From Clostridia bacterium (GTDB lineage Bacteria; Bacillota; Clostridia; Christensenellales; Aristaeellaceae), in NCBI GenBank assembly GCA_017938795.1, contig JAGBAV010000005.1, positions 1-34,122 of the forward strand: a stretch of 34,122 bases of DNA, in the 5' to 3' direction. Shown piece by piece: positions 9,995 to 18,490 of the stretch (the stretch's first letter is position 1; each line of letters begins with the position of its first letter). The translations under genes were made by a program, and so were the position numbers. A model generated the notes under the pieces. The model ran no database searches and was not told the DNA's origin. It was given only the letters and a program-made list of their open reading frames with translations.

Positions 9995-10240
9995 TTCTTT
10001 TACCCCTTTATGAACGATAAATTATTAAATTAGTTTACATTTCGTAACATAATTTATAATCTTTAATGTTATTATTACATCTTATTAATATTTTAATTAA
10101 ATTCTTAAATATATATTCATCATTATACCGTATCAATTCATATATCATCCGACTTTTGCCCTGCTCTTTTTCTTGTTTGTTACGCAAAATATTTTTCTTT
10201 ATTACTTGTGTCATCAACCATTCCGAAAGGACCCCCCTGC
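9995..10240. other. AT-rich intergenic region upstream of the second adhesin
   Basis: This stretch is very AT-rich compared with both flanks and holds no gene I trust. It carries ATGAACGATAAA (10010-10021), inverted relative to its copy upstream of the first adhesin, and a TTTACATTT-CGT block near 10034 that resembles 4782-4796. A 71-codon minus-strand reading frame here has no homology I recognise. Confidence 0.4.
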
Positions 10241-10420
10241 AAAACCGCACGGATCACTCCGCGCGTTTTTCCGCTTATTCAGATGTTCAGCCCGTCCTGC
10301 GCTTCTTCGTCATCACGAGAGCTGCCGCCGCACCGAGGCACAGCAGCACATGCAGCATGAAGCATACCGATTTGTTCATCCCCGGAAACATCGTCCTCTT
10401 CTCCATTCTTCAGTACCCAT
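10241..10420 (-). pseudogene. Relic of a third adhesin: signal peptide fused directly to sortase tail
   Basis: A 39-codon frame (ATG at 10406, TGA at 10289-10287) starts with MEKR and MNKSVCFML, matching the signal peptide of the 1639-residue adhesin (MDKR, MNKAVCFALLLL). It then runs straight into LLCLGAAAALVMTKKRR, matching that protein's sortase membrane tail (LLCLGAAAGLVMMRKRR). The 12 nt before the ATG (GGGTACTGAAGA) match the intact gene's GGGTACGGAAGA. The downstream hairpin (10241-10270) is a decayed copy of the intact terminator with a mismatch and a lost base. The simplest reading is an internal deletion of some 1600 codons, possibly through the LLC repeat shared by both hydrophobic segments. 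The Shine-Dalgarno is poor, so expression is doubtful. Confidence 0.8.
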
Positions 10421-10592
10421 TTATTCCGATATCCGGATCGGAATCCCCCCATCATATGCATTGCCCGTTGCCCGGCACGACGGATATGGTGCATGCAGTC
10501 CCATTCTTATTGCGCGTACAATATTCCAGCCGTCAGGAGAGCAGCAGCCCGCCGCCGCTCGCCGCAGTTGTCTCTGCGCAGCTTACCGCACA
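10421..10592. other. Intergenic, no feature recognised
   Basis: Between the adhesin relic and the reductase terminator I see no gene, no RNA and no repeat of note. Confidence 0.5.
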
Positions 10593-10630
10593 AAAAAGAG
10601 TCCCCATCGGAATCATCCGATGGGGACTCG
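10593..10630 (-). terminator. Terminator of the 1002-residue reductase
   Basis: A perfect 14-bp stem (10599-10612 with 10617-10630, GAGTCCCCATCGGA / TCCGATGGGGACTC) with loop ATCA is followed on the minus strand by six T (10598-10593). Confidence 0.93.
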
Positions 10631-10657
10631 CTGCTGCTTATTCTGTTATACCGCAGA

Positions 10658-13600
10658 TTACAGGCCCTTCATATATTCCTGAGCCATCTGCACAGCCTTC
10701 TTGAGCGCGGAGGAGGTCATGGTCGCGCCGGACACAGCCTCGACCTCGCCCACATTCTCCTGGCCGGCCACCAGCGCGGACAGGAACTCGGAGCCCTCCG
10801 CCGTCAGATTGCCGCCGATGCCGTCAGTCTCCTGCGCATCGCGCACGGTGACGGACACGATCTTGCCCTCGGCGTCGAAGGTGACGTGGGTCTCGATCTC
10901 GCCGGCATAGCCCTGGGTCGCAACCTCAACCTTGGTGCTGCCGTCGGTGGTGGTGTGGGTCACAACGCCCTCGAACAGCTCGCCGTGGATGGCGAGGTAC
11001 ACCATGCGCTGGAAGTCGCCCACGAAGGCGATGGTCGCGCCGGAGATAGCGTCGCGCTCCTCGATCGGCTGGCTGGACTGGTTGACGGTCTTGAACATCT
11101 CATAGACCTCTTCCAGCGTCATGCCGTTCTCAAGGATGTGCGCCACGATGGCGTCGATCTGCTCGCCGTAGCTGCGGCCGCCGTGATAGCCGGCGAAGGA
11201 CACGCGGGTGCTGCCCTCGACGAACGCGCCGTCCTTATAGAAGCCATGGATCGCCACGAGATCCTTCACCGGGGTCTCGGCGGTCAGGGTGATGCCCGCC
11301 TCGTTAGCGAGGTAGGTGTAGGCGATGATCGCCTTCTCGATGGCGACCGGCTCGCCTGGCTTCGCCAGGTTGACGAAGTTCAGCTCGCCGAAGGTGGTCT
11401 CCTCGGTCAGCTTTTCGGCGGAGGCCGTCACCATGAACTGAGCGTACATGCCCTCGTCGAATTCGGTGCTGTAGCCGTAGGAGGTCAGGGTGGTGAGCTT
11501 GTAGCCATCCTCGGTCTTCTCAACGGCGGCGTCGGAGACGTTCATGGAATAGCCCATGATGCCCTTCTTGGAGTACTCGCCCTCCTGGCCCTTGTTGCGG
11601 ATGATGTCGAAGTTCAGCTCGGTAATCTTGCCGTCGGTGGTCTTGCCCTCGAAGATGAAGGTGTCGTTCTTCGGCTTGCCCGCAGAGGTGGTGCCCTTCA
11701 TCTCGTACTCAGCGGAGAAGATCTCCTCGCCCTCAGCCGTCACGGCGGCCTCGGTCAGGCACTGCGCGACAGCCTTCATGATGCGGCCGGAGGTCAGGGT
11801 CGCGCCGGCGACGGCGTCGACGTCCACGGAGTTGGTCTCCACGATCTTCGCCGGGATGCTTTCCAGCGCAGCGCCGGCGACGGCCTGCGTCTCATGATTC
11901 TCTACGATCTCGACGGAGGCAATCACGCCGCCCGCGATCACGGTCTTGACGGTCATCTGGCCTTCCTGGCCGTCGACGGTGGCGGTATACTCGCCGTCCT
12001 TGAGCTCGGCGGTCATGTCGAACTCAGCGCCGGCGGCCTTTTCCTTCACGAAGAGGCTCTCGTCGAGCAGATTGGAGGCCGGCTTGACCTCATAGCCCTC
12101 GGCGGGCTCGTTGGCCATGGCATGGCGGGCAGCGACCTTACCAAAGACGATCGGGCCCATGACGCCGGTGCCGGAGGAGACGAACTTGCCCCACACGCCG
12201 CCGACGACCTCACCGGCCGCGTACAGGCCCGGGATCACATTGCCGGCCTCGTCGAGGACCTGCATGTTCTCGTTGGCGGTGATGCCGCCCAGGGTCATGA
12301 CGCACAGCGCCTTGAGCGGCACGGCGTAGAACTTATCGCCCTCGATCTTGTTGACGGCGACGTTGTAGGCGGTCTTGGTGCCGTCGTACAGGCGGCCGAA
12401 CTCGTCGGTGCCGCCCGCCTCAACGGCGGCGTTGTAATCGGCGACGGTCTTGGCGAAGGTATCCGCCGGGACGCCGATCTTGCCGGCCAGCTCCTCGATG
12501 GTGGAGGCAGTGGTCACGACATGCCAGCCCGGCTGGCCCTCGGCCTTGAAGTACGCGTCATAGAAGTAGGACTGGCCCGCAGCGGTCAGATCCTCGATGA
12601 TCTTGTCGGTGAAGATATCGTACTGGATCGCCTGCGGCTGCTCCTCAAGGGCGACCTCGCGGATGGCCGGGTTGGTCTCGGTCTCGTCGCAGAAGCGCTC
12701 GCCGTTCTGGTTGATGACGATGCCGCCCGCCTTGTAGGCGTAGGTGTTGGCGATGGCGCCGGTCTTCGGGTTGTCCTTGCTGACAAGGCCCATCGGGAAG
12801 GTCGGGATCGCGCTCATGGAGTCCATGTTCAGCGCAGCGCCGACCTGCTGCATCAGGCGCAGGCCGTTGCCGTCGGAGCCGGCAGCGCCGCCGGCCAGAT
12901 AGTACTCGCCATAGGGCACGTACTGGGCCATGAGCTTGCCGTTGGCGGAGTAGCCGCCGGTGGCGACGATGATCGCCTTGGACGCGGTGTAGCGGACCTC
13001 GCCCTGCGGGCCCTCGGCCACAACGGTCAGAACCTGACCCTTCTCGTTAGCCTCGAGGCGGGTCGCCTTGGTGTTGGTCACGACCTCGATGCGCTCCTCA
13101 GCCGCGAGCAGCTTGTCGAGCACCTCGTGCGCGGCGGACTTGTAGTTCGCCTTGTCGTCGGCGGCCGGCTTGTAGGTGCGCTTGATGGAGAAAAGCGCAT
13201 GCTCCGGCGCGAAGACGGCGCGGCCGCCGGTGGCGCGGTCCACGGAGTAGGTCTTGTCCTTCAGGCCGTTCTCATACAGCCAGTCAAAGACAGCAGCCGC
13301 CTCGTTGGCGTAGACATTGACGAGCTCCTCGGAGGGCTTGCCGCCGAAGTCGCTGCCGATGCGAAGGATGTCGGCGACGTAGGCCTCAACAGAGTCCTCA
13401 ACGCCCTCTTCCTTCTGGATGATGGTGCCGGCAGCGGACAGGGAGCCGCTGGTGTAGTTGAGCGCGCCGCCGGTCTTGGCGGTCATCTCAACGACGATCA
13501 CCTTCTGCGCACCCTGCGCAGCGGCCTCCAGCGCAGCGGACATACCGCCGCCGCCGGCGCCGATGATGATGACGTCGGCATCCGCAGCCTCAGCGGCGGC

Positions 13601-13666
13601 GGGCATGCTCATGCCGCACAGCAGCAGGCTGGCGCAGAGCAGCATCGCGATCATGCGTCTGATCAT
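10658..13666 (-). CDS. Secreted flavoprotein reductase, FAD domain plus C-terminal FMN-binding domains (fumarate/urocanate reductase type)
   Basis: A 1002-residue protein. The ATG at 13666 was chosen because AGGAGG lies 9 nt upstream and a signal peptide follows at once (MIRRMIAMLLCASLLLCGMS, cleavage near AEA). Residues 33-515 are a FAD_binding_2/FrdA-like domain: dinucleotide motif GAGGGGMSAA at 36-45 and the GLYAAGE signature at 480-486. FMN_bind-type segments follow: about 556-636 with DAVAGATLTS (617-626), and about 910-995 with EAVSGATMTS (976-985). A third GAT motif, DAISGATIAF (872-881), lies in a less familiar middle section. In this family ApbE-type transferases attach FMN to the Thr of SGAT. 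The predicted role is extracellular reduction of an organic acceptor, fed by membrane flavin carriers; neither carrier nor ApbE is in the window. The substrate cannot be read from sequence. Confidence 0.92.
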   Translation of the reverse strand: MIRRMIAMLLCASLLLCGMSMPAAAEAADADVIIIGAGGGGMSAALEAAAQGAQKVIVVEMTAKTGGALNYTSGSLSAAGTIIQKEEGVEDSVEAYVADILRIGSDFGGKPSEELVNVYANEAAAVFDWLYENGLKDKTYSVDRATGGRAVFAPEHALFSIKRTYKPAADDKANYKSAAHEVLDKLLAAEERIEVVTNTKATRLEANEKGQVLTVVAEGPQGEVRYTASKAIIVATGGYSANGKLMAQYVPYGEYYLAGGAAGSDGNGLRLMQQVGAALNMDSMSAIPTFPMGLVSKDNPKTGAIANTYAYKAGGIVINQNGERFCDETETNPAIREVALEEQPQAIQYDIFTDKIIEDLTAAGQSYFYDAYFKAEGQPGWHVVTTASTIEELAGKIGVPADTFAKTVADYNAAVEAGGTDEFGRLYDGTKTAYNVAVNKIEGDKFYAVPLKALCVMTLGGITANENMQVLDEAGNVIPGLYAAGEVVGGVWGKFVSSGTGVMGPIVFGKVAARHAMANEPAEGYEVKPASNLLDESLFVKEKAAGAEFDMTAELKDGEYTATVDGQEGQMTVKTVIAGGVIASVEIVENHETQAVAGAALESIPAKIVETNSVDVDAVAGATLTSGRIMKAVAQCLTEAAVTAEGEEIFSAEYEMKGTTSAGKPKNDTFIFEGKTTDGKITELNFDIIRNKGQEGEYSKKGIMGYSMNVSDAAVEKTEDGYKLTTLTSYGYSTEFDEGMYAQFMVTASAEKLTEETTFGELNFVNLAKPGEPVAIEKAIIAYTYLANEAGITLTAETPVKDLVAIHGFYKDGAFVEGSTRVSFAGYHGGRSYGEQIDAIVAHILENGMTLEEVYEMFKTVNQSSQPIEERDAISGATIAFVGDFQRMVYLAIHGELFEGVVTHTTTDGSTKVEVATQGYAGEIETHVTFDAEGKIVSVTVRDAQETDGIGGNLTAEGSEFLSALVAGQENVGEVEAVSGATMTSSALKKAVQMAQEYMKGL

Positions 13667-14030
13667 AATGAATTCCTCCTTTGTTTCCTCGTCCGCGCGC
13701 CGCCCGACGCAGCGCATTGATGCCGGACTTCTATCCATCATTATACCGCCTCAAGGGGCTTGAGGCGCAAGGCTGTTTGTCAGTTTCCTGTCAATTCCAT
13801 TTCCGCATGCATTTTCGCTGTGCAGCGCCGGATTTGCGCAAAATCCAGTCGCCGCCTGCATGTTCCGGGGTTCCCGTCCGCCGTTTTGTTCGCGCGGAAC
13901 GGATATCCTTGACAAAATAAACCTCAAGTGCCTTTGGATTTCCCCTCCCGCAGGCGGCACGGGCAAACGCCCCCGGCTCAAAGTCTCATATTGCGCGATC
14001 TGCCCCCTGCCGCTTTGCGCCATTCTGTGG
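13667..14030. other. Divergent intergenic region between the reductase and the SH3b/PDZ gene
   Basis: It holds the MerR-type promoter of the reductase (13740-13770) and, at its right end, leads into the promoter of the plus-strand gene. In between I see no gene; a single CTCAAG half-site occurs near 13923. Confidence 0.6.
13740..13770 (-). promoter_or_regulatory. MerR-type promoter with 19-bp spacer and CTCAAG dyad
   Basis: On the minus strand TTGCGC (13770-13765) and TATAAT (13745-13740) are 19 nt apart. The spacer holds CTCAAG-CCC-CTTGAG immediately after the -35 box, then four bases. A 19-bp spacer with a central dyad is the classic arrangement for MerR-family activators. The same layout occurs at 25934-25964, next to a MerR-family gene. 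Confidence 0.8.
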
Positions 14031-14036
14031 TATAAT
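14028..14036 (+). promoter_or_regulatory. Extended -10 promoter of the SH3b/PDZ-pectinesterase operon
   Basis: TGG-TATAAT at 14028-14036 is a consensus extended -10 element. No good -35 box lies 17 nt upstream (TGCCGC), which extended -10 promoters tolerate. The start codon follows about 60 nt downstream. Confidence 0.6.
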
Positions 14037-14101
14037 GGATGCATCACGGCGGGGTATACCGCCCCGCCAAAGCAGCAGTGAAAGGAATTGCCACCATATA
14101 T

Positions 14102-15988
14102 ATGAAGAAACATCATAAGACAGCGCTCATGCTGGCCGCAGCCCTGATGCTCTCCCCCGCAGCCCATGCGGAGGCCCCGGCCTTCAGCCCCGATCTGGAG
14201 GCTGCCATTCAGGCCGCCCTCGACGAGGCCGCAGCCGCCGGCGCCGAGGCCGGGGACATGCTGCAGACCGCGAAGGAAGCGAACCTGCGCCGCCTGCCGG
14301 CCGTGAAGAGCGACCTGCTCGAGCGCGTGAAGAAGGGCTCGAAGATCGAGGTGCTCTCCACCAGCGAGGAGAACGGCGAGACATGGGCGCGCGTGCGCGT
14401 GCGCAAGAGCGGGCGCGAGGGCTATATGCTCTTTGAGCTGCTGGAGCCCATCCCCACGCCGACGCCCACGCCCACACCGACGCCGACCCCGACCCCCACG
14501 CCGACTCCCTCCCCGACGCCCACGCCGTCCCCCGTGCCCACGCCCACGCCGGAGCCGACGCCCACGCCGTCCCCCACACCGACCCCGACCCCCACGCCCA
14601 TCCCCGGCACGCTGCCCGGCGAGCTCGTCTATGACGAGGTCATCCTCGCCCGCACACGGGACAATGTCAACCTGCGCCGCGAGCCGAACGGGCTGCGCCT
14701 TGGCGAGGTATCCACCGGCGTGAAGCTGACGCTGACGGGCGAGATCGAGGACGACGGCGAGCTGTGGTATCATATTGAAACGGAGGACGGGCAGGAGGGC
14801 TACATGCTCGGCGAGTTCGTGCGCCACATCCTCCCGCCGGAGATCACCGTCGTCAGCGAGGAGGCCGTGCGGGAGAAATACCCCGTGCTCTCCTGCGACC
14901 CGCTGGGCGACATCAACAAGATCAAGCCCTTCTTCTATACCGAGGAGGAGCTCGCCGCCTACACGACGCTGCGGGAGGGCGACAATTCCGAGGACGTGCG
15001 CGCCCTGCGCAGGCAGCTCTACGAGATGGGCTACTACGTCAAGCCCAACGAGAGCACCTATTACACCGGCTCTACCGCGGACGTCATCCGCGATTTTCAG
15101 GAGGACTGCGGCCTGCCCGTCACCGGCGAGGCCGACCCGCAGACGCAGGCCATGCTCTTTGACCCGCGCACCCCGAAGAAGCCCGGCAGCCCGAACGAGC
15201 TGCTGTATCTGGACAACAAGCGCGACGGCGATCTCTTCATCCAGAACGTCGAAGTGACGAGCTACCGCTTCAGCGGCAGCCTCCAGCTCTCGCTGGAGAA
15301 CAGGACCTCCGGCAGGCTGACCGGCTTCGCGCTGAAGATCATCCCCTACTGGACGAACGGCGACGCCGCCTATATGGCGGAGACCTTCGCCGAGGAGATC
15401 GAGCGCGAGTATGCCCTTGACGATATCTCCATCGGCGTGGGCGACACCTACTCCGACTTCGCCACTAACGACCTGCAGGAGGATCTGGGCCTCTGGCCGC
15501 ATCACTTCGAGGTCAGCCGCAAGGTCTACTTCACCGGTGCGCAGCTCGCCGTGACGAAATACCGCAGCGGCGGCGTGAACACCTACATCGACGACGACCA
15601 GATGATCTTCATCGAGGCGGGCGCGGGCGCGGGCGAGAGCCACATGCGCACCCTGCCCATCGAGGTGACCGCCGAGGAGCGCGAGGAGGCCGCGAAGTGG
15701 CAGATGGGCATCATCTCCCGCTATGTGCTGCCCGTCTATCAGAAGCATTACAGCCTGCCGCAGGGCGCATGGCTCAAGACCGTCTACGGCAATTCCCCCG
15801 CGCAGGACGCAGGCCTTGAGGAGGGCGACGTGATCGTCGGCATCGGCGATATCACCATCCTCGGCGACGCGACGCTGCGCAAGGCGCGCGCCTCCATCGC
15901 CCCCGGCGAGAGCGCGGAGCTGACCTTCTGGCGCGACGGCGTGTATTATCAGACCGAGATCCTCCGTCCCCTTGACGACATCGACTGA
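14102..15988 (+). CDS. Secreted SH3b - Pro/Thr linker - SH3b - peptidoglycan-binding - PDZ protein
   Basis: A 628-residue protein from the ATG at 14102 ([10 protein letters not shown], a signal peptide ending near AHA); GAAAGGA lies about 15 nt upstream, longer than usual. Domains in order: bacterial SH3 (about 52-115), an almost pure Pro-Thr linker (117-170), a second SH3 (about 175-243, [11 protein letters not shown]), a PG_binding_1 domain (about 288-353, [20 protein letters not shown]), an unrecognised region (about 378-525), and a C-terminal PDZ domain (about 550-622, [19 protein letters not shown]). No protease triad is seen, so it is probably a non-catalytic scaffold or regulator bound to the cell wall. 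The pectinesterase gene follows after 17 nt and should be co-transcribed. The substrate or partner of the PDZ domain is unknown. Confidence 0.85.
   Translation: MKKHHKTALMLAAALMLSPAAHAEAPAFSPDLEAAIQAALDEAAAAGAEAGDMLQTAKEANLRRLPAVKSDLLERVKKGSKIEVLSTSEENGETWARVRVRKSGREGYMLFELLEPIPTPTPTPTPTPTPTPTPTPSPTPTPSPVPTPTPEPTPTPSPTPTPTPTPIPGTLPGELVYDEVILARTRDNVNLRREPNGLRLGEVSTGVKLTLTGEIEDDGELWYHIETEDGQEGYMLGEFVRHILPPEITVVSEEAVREKYPVLSCDPLGDINKIKPFFYTEEELAAYTTLREGDNSEDVRALRRQLYEMGYYVKPNESTYYTGSTADVIRDFQEDCGLPVTGEADPQTQAMLFDPRTPKKPGSPNELLYLDNKRDGDLFIQNVEVTSYRFSGSLQLSLENRTSGRLTGFALKIIPYWTNGDAAYMAETFAEEIEREYALDDISIGVGDTYSDFATNDLQEDLGLWPHHFEVSRKVYFTGAQLAVTKYRSGGVNTYIDDDQMIFIEAGAGAGESHMRTLPIEVTAEEREEAAKWQMGIISRYVLPVYQKHYSLPQGAWLKTVYGNSPAQDAGLEEGDVIVGIGDITILGDATLRKARASIAPGESAELTFWRDGVYYQTEILRPLDDID
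14448..14610 (+). repeat. Pro-Thr coding tandem repeat
   Basis: About 160 nt of degenerate CCNACG-type hexamers encode the (PT)n linker of the SH3b/PDZ protein, interrupted by PS, PV and PE pairs. Such low-complexity DNA is prone to length variation in whole codons. Confidence 0.9.
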
Positions 15989-16005
15989 GAGAGTGAGGCG
16001 ATACC

Positions 16006-16977
16006 ATGAGCGAACCCATCACCCTGCGCGTCGGCCCCGGCGCATATACCGCGATCAGCGAGGCGATCGCCCATCTCCCGCCGGACGACGGCACGCCCGC
16101 CCGCATCCTGATCGCCCCCGGCGTATACAGGGAGAAGATCGTCCTTTCCCGCAGCCATACGACCATGGAGGGCGAGGATGCGCAGCATACCGTCATCGCA
16201 TGGGATGACGCGGCGTTCGCCCTCCTTGAGGACGGAATGCGCCGCGGCACCTTCCGCACGGCCACCCTGCGCACGGACGGCGCGCATATCACGCTGCGCC
16301 GCCTGACCATCCGCAACGACGCCGCCCCGCGCGAGGCCGCCGGGCAGGCCATCGCCCTGTATGCCGACGGCGACCACTTCCTCTGCGAGGACTGCGTGCT
16401 GCTCGGCCATCAGGATACGCTCTTCACCGCGCCGCTGCCCCCGAAGGAGATGCAGAAGAACGGCTTCATCGGGCCCAAGCAGTTCGCCCCGCGCATCCCG
16501 CAGCGCCAGACCTACCGCCGCTGCCGCATCGAGGGCGACGTCGACTTCATCTTCGGCAGCGCCGCCGCGTGGTTTGACCGCTGCGACATCGTCTCCGTCG
16601 ACGGGCGCGGCGACAGGACGCAGCCGATGACGGCCTACGTCACCGCCGCCTCCACGCCGGAGGGGCAGGCATACGGCTATGTCTTTGACCGCTGCCGCTT
16701 TGCCGCGGTGGGCTGCCCGGACGGCAGCATCTATCTGGGCAGGCCATGGCGGGAGTATGCCAAGACCGTGCTGCTGCACTGCGAGCTCGGCGCGCATATC
16801 CGCCCCGAGGGCTTCCATGACTGGGACAAGCCGCATGCGCACAGCATCATCCTCTACGCCGAATACGGCAGCACAGGCCCCGGCGCACAGGGCGAGCGCG
16901 CGCCGTTTGCGCGCAGGCTCACCGACGACGAAGCGGAAGAGATCTGCTACGAAGACTTCCTTCGCTCGCTCGATTGA
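16006..16977 (+). CDS. Pectinesterase (carbohydrate esterase family 8), cytoplasmic
   Basis: A 323-residue enzyme that removes methyl groups from pectin or oligogalacturonides. The start at 16006 has GAGTGAGG upstream. The family motifs are all present: GQAIAL (113-118), GHQDTLF (134-140), GDVDFIFG (177-184) with the catalytic Asp180, and GRPWR (245-249). Gln114, Gln136, Asp137, Asp180, Arg246 and Trp248 match the known active-site set. There is no signal peptide, so it should act inside the cell on imported methylated oligomers. It lies 17 nt behind the SH3b/PDZ gene and ends at a strong bidirectional hairpin. A 2-keto-3-deoxygluconate kinase about 3 kb away fits a pectin catabolic role. Confidence 0.95.
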   Translation: MSEPITLRVGPGAYTAISEAIAHLPPDDGTPARILIAPGVYREKIVLSRSHTTMEGEDAQHTVIAWDDAAFALLEDGMRRGTFRTATLRTDGAHITLRRLTIRNDAAPREAAGQAIALYADGDHFLCEDCVLLGHQDTLFTAPLPPKEMQKNGFIGPKQFAPRIPQRQTYRRCRIEGDVDFIFGSAAAWFDRCDIVSVDGRGDRTQPMTAYVTAASTPEGQAYGYVFDRCRFAAVGCPDGSIYLGRPWREYAKTVLLHCELGAHIRPEGFHDWDKPHAHSIILYAEYGSTGPGAQGERAPFARRLTDDEAEEICYEDFLRSLD

Positions 16978-16984
16978 TCCAATC

Positions 16985-17027
16985 AAAACAGGCTGCAGAA
17001 GCATCCCGCCTCTGCAGCCTGTTTTTT
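16985..17027. terminator. Bidirectional terminator between convergent genes
   Basis: A 15-bp stem (16985-16999 with 17011-17025) encloses an 11-nt loop. T runs lie on both strands, serving the pectinesterase (plus) and the Gfo/Idh/MocA gene (minus, stop at 17038). Confidence 0.9.
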
Positions 17028-17037
17028 GTCCGCCGCT

Positions 17038-18330
17038 TTATTCGCGCACGCTGCGCATCTCCACCGCCGCGCCGCCATTCCTGCGCGACTGCTCCGCCGC
17101 GAAGGCGATATAGTGGCTCTCCGCGGAGGACTGCAGCGTGGTCATGCGCGCCGTCGGCCTGCCCGTATCCCCGTGCATGGTGAGCAGCTCCTCCACCAGC
17201 CTGCCGTCTCCGCCGCCATGCCCCGCCAGATCCCTGCCCAGCTTCGCCACGTCGATAACCTGCGCCTCCCCGCCGAAGGGCATGATGCGCACGATGTTCT
17301 CGTTCATATCCGCCTCGATGGAGCCGCGCGTGCTCATCACGCGGATCGTCCGCCCGCCGTGCGCGGAGAACGCCGTCATCATCAGCTGGCAGAGCGTGCC
17401 GTCCTCCATCTCCATATTGACGATCTGGCTGTCCACGACGTCATTGTCGCAGGCATAGACGCAGCGCCCGTACGGGCCATGCTCAATCGCCTCGCGGATC
17501 GTTGCCTCCGTCGGGTTCTGGGAGAGGATGTTGCAGGGCCAGCCGGTATTGCCGGCGAGCACGCCCGTCTTTTCATTCGTCAGATAGATCTTCTCCGCGT
17601 CGTAGGGGCAGCTGTCCTTCGCCGCGCAGCCCGCCGTGCAGCGCGCCGCCGCGCCCTCGGGCGCATGCTCCGGCCTGAAATGCCGCAGGCTGCCGAAGGA
17701 GGAGACCCTCGCGCAGCGCTGACCGCTGAGCCAGACGAGATAATCCAGATCATGGCAGCACTTCGCCAGCAGCATGAACGCGGACTCATCCTCCCTGCGC
17801 CAGTTCCCGCGCACGAAGCTGTGCGCCTGATGCCAGTAGCCCACATGCTCCAGCGCCTGAATGCAGGCGACCTCGCCCACCTCGCCGCGCTCAATCGCCG
17901 CGCGGATCACCTCAAAGAACGGCGCATAGCGCAGCACATGGCAGACGACCACGCTGCGCCCCATCTCCTGCGCGGTCCGCTCGATCAGGCGCACATCCTC
18001 CATGGCGACGGCGATGGGCTTCTCCAGCAGCAGATGATAGCCCGCGCGCAGCGCCGCGACGGCATGCCCCACATGCTGCCTGTCCTGCGTGCAGATGAAG
18101 GCGACGTCCGCAAGGCGCTCCCGGGCGAACATCTCCTCCCCGGTATGGAAGCACATATCCTCCGGCACGCCGTACAGATCGCGCACGGCACAGCGCTTCT
18201 CCTCATCCGGCTCGGCGACGGCGGCGATGCGCATCTTCTCCGGCAGGATCTGCGCCATCTTCGCGTAGGTGTCCTTGCCCCGGCTGCCAAGGCCGCATAT
18301 CGCGACCGTCACGGGATACTGCTGCTTCAT
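17038..18330 (-). CDS. Gfo/Idh/MocA family NAD(P)-dependent oxidoreductase
   Basis: A 430-residue protein. The ATG at 18330 (MKQQYPV) was chosen because GGAGGGG lies 7 nt upstream; the earlier in-frame ATG at 18345 overlaps that site. The N-terminal Rossmann fold has AICGLGSRG. The family motif EKPIA and the substrate-pocket HDLDYL follow. A cysteine-rich insertion (CTAGCAAKDSC, then PYDAEKIY) marks a subfamily common in Firmicutes and may bind metal (inference). These enzymes oxidise or reduce sugars, inositols or sugar acids; the substrate is not evident. The pectin-related neighbours make a uronate-derived substrate possible but unproven. It is divergent from degV and has its own consensus promoter. 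Confidence 0.9.
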   Translation of the reverse strand: MKQQYPVTVAICGLGSRGKDTYAKMAQILPEKMRIAAVAEPDEEKRCAVRDLYGVPEDMCFHTGEEMFARERLADVAFICTQDRQHVGHAVAALRAGYHLLLEKPIAVAMEDVRLIERTAQEMGRSVVVCHVLRYAPFFEVIRAAIERGEVGEVACIQALEHVGYWHQAHSFVRGNWRREDESAFMLLAKCCHDLDYLVWLSGQRCARVSSFGSLRHFRPEHAPEGAAARCTAGCAAKDSCPYDAEKIYLTNEKTGVLAGNTGWPCNILSQNPTEATIREAIEHGPYGRCVYACDNDVVDSQIVNMEMEDGTLCQLMMTAFSAHGGRTIRVMSTRGSIEADMNENIVRIMPFGGEAQVIDVAKLGRDLAGHGGGDGRLVEELLTMHGDTGRPTARMTTLQSSAESHYIAFAAEQSRRNGGAAVEMRSVRE

Positions 18331-18362
18331 GTCTTTCCCCTCCATGTATGCTTGGTTCTTTC

Positions 18363-18391
18363 ATTGTAGGGGACTGCGCTGCGCCTGTCAA
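18363..18391 (-). promoter_or_regulatory. Consensus promoter of the Gfo/Idh/MocA gene with flanking inverted repeat
   Basis: TTGACA (18391-18386), a 17-nt spacer and TACAAT (18368-18363) on the minus strand. A 10-bp inverted repeat, GGACTGCGCT (18371-18380) and AGCGCAGTCC (18391-18400), covers the spacer and abuts the -35 box, as an operator would. Confidence 0.75.
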
Positions 18392-18414
18392 GCGCAGTCC
18401 GCTGCAATTCATAA

Positions 18415-18443
18415 TTGACACCGCAATGTGTCAATCATATAAT
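18415..18443 (+). promoter_or_regulatory. Perfect consensus sigma-A promoter of degV with operator-like dyad
   Basis: TTGACA (18415-18420), exactly 17 nt, TATAAT (18438-18443). The dyad TTGACAC-N6-GTGTCAA (18415-18434) overlaps the -35 box and spacer. A promoter this close to consensus with a covering dyad suggests repression under some condition. Confidence 0.8.
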
Positions 18444-18490
18444 AGAGTTATATCAACGCCCCTCAGCGGAGCGCCACGGAGGTCATATTC

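Noticed and set aside
10035-10250. 71-codon minus-strand frame in the AT-rich leader of the second adhesin.
   Set aside because: No homology recognised, Lys/Asn/Ile-rich as expected from random AT-rich DNA, and its start overlaps the decayed terminator of the relic. A small peptide gene is not excluded.
10493-13720. Long plus-strand frame antisense to the 1002-residue reductase (also 24317-25906 and 27269-29104 against other genes).
   Set aside because: Gly/Asp/Val/His-rich, no recognisable domain, and fully opposite clear enzymes. Shadow of GC codon bias.
14448-14610. Regular short-period repeat that could be mistaken for a satellite or CRISPR-like array.
   Set aside because: The period is about six nt with no spacers, and it stays in frame encoding a Pro-Thr linker between two SH3 domains.
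13751-15748. 665-codon minus-strand frame opposite the SH3b/PDZ gene.
   Set aside because: The opposite strand encodes a signal peptide and four recognisable domains; the frame here is low-complexity in the Pro-Thr repeat region.
18371-18400. Inverted repeat GGACTGCGCT / AGCGCAGTCC considered as a terminator.
   Set aside because: It lies upstream of both divergent genes, has no T run, and overlaps a promoter, so an operator role is more likely.
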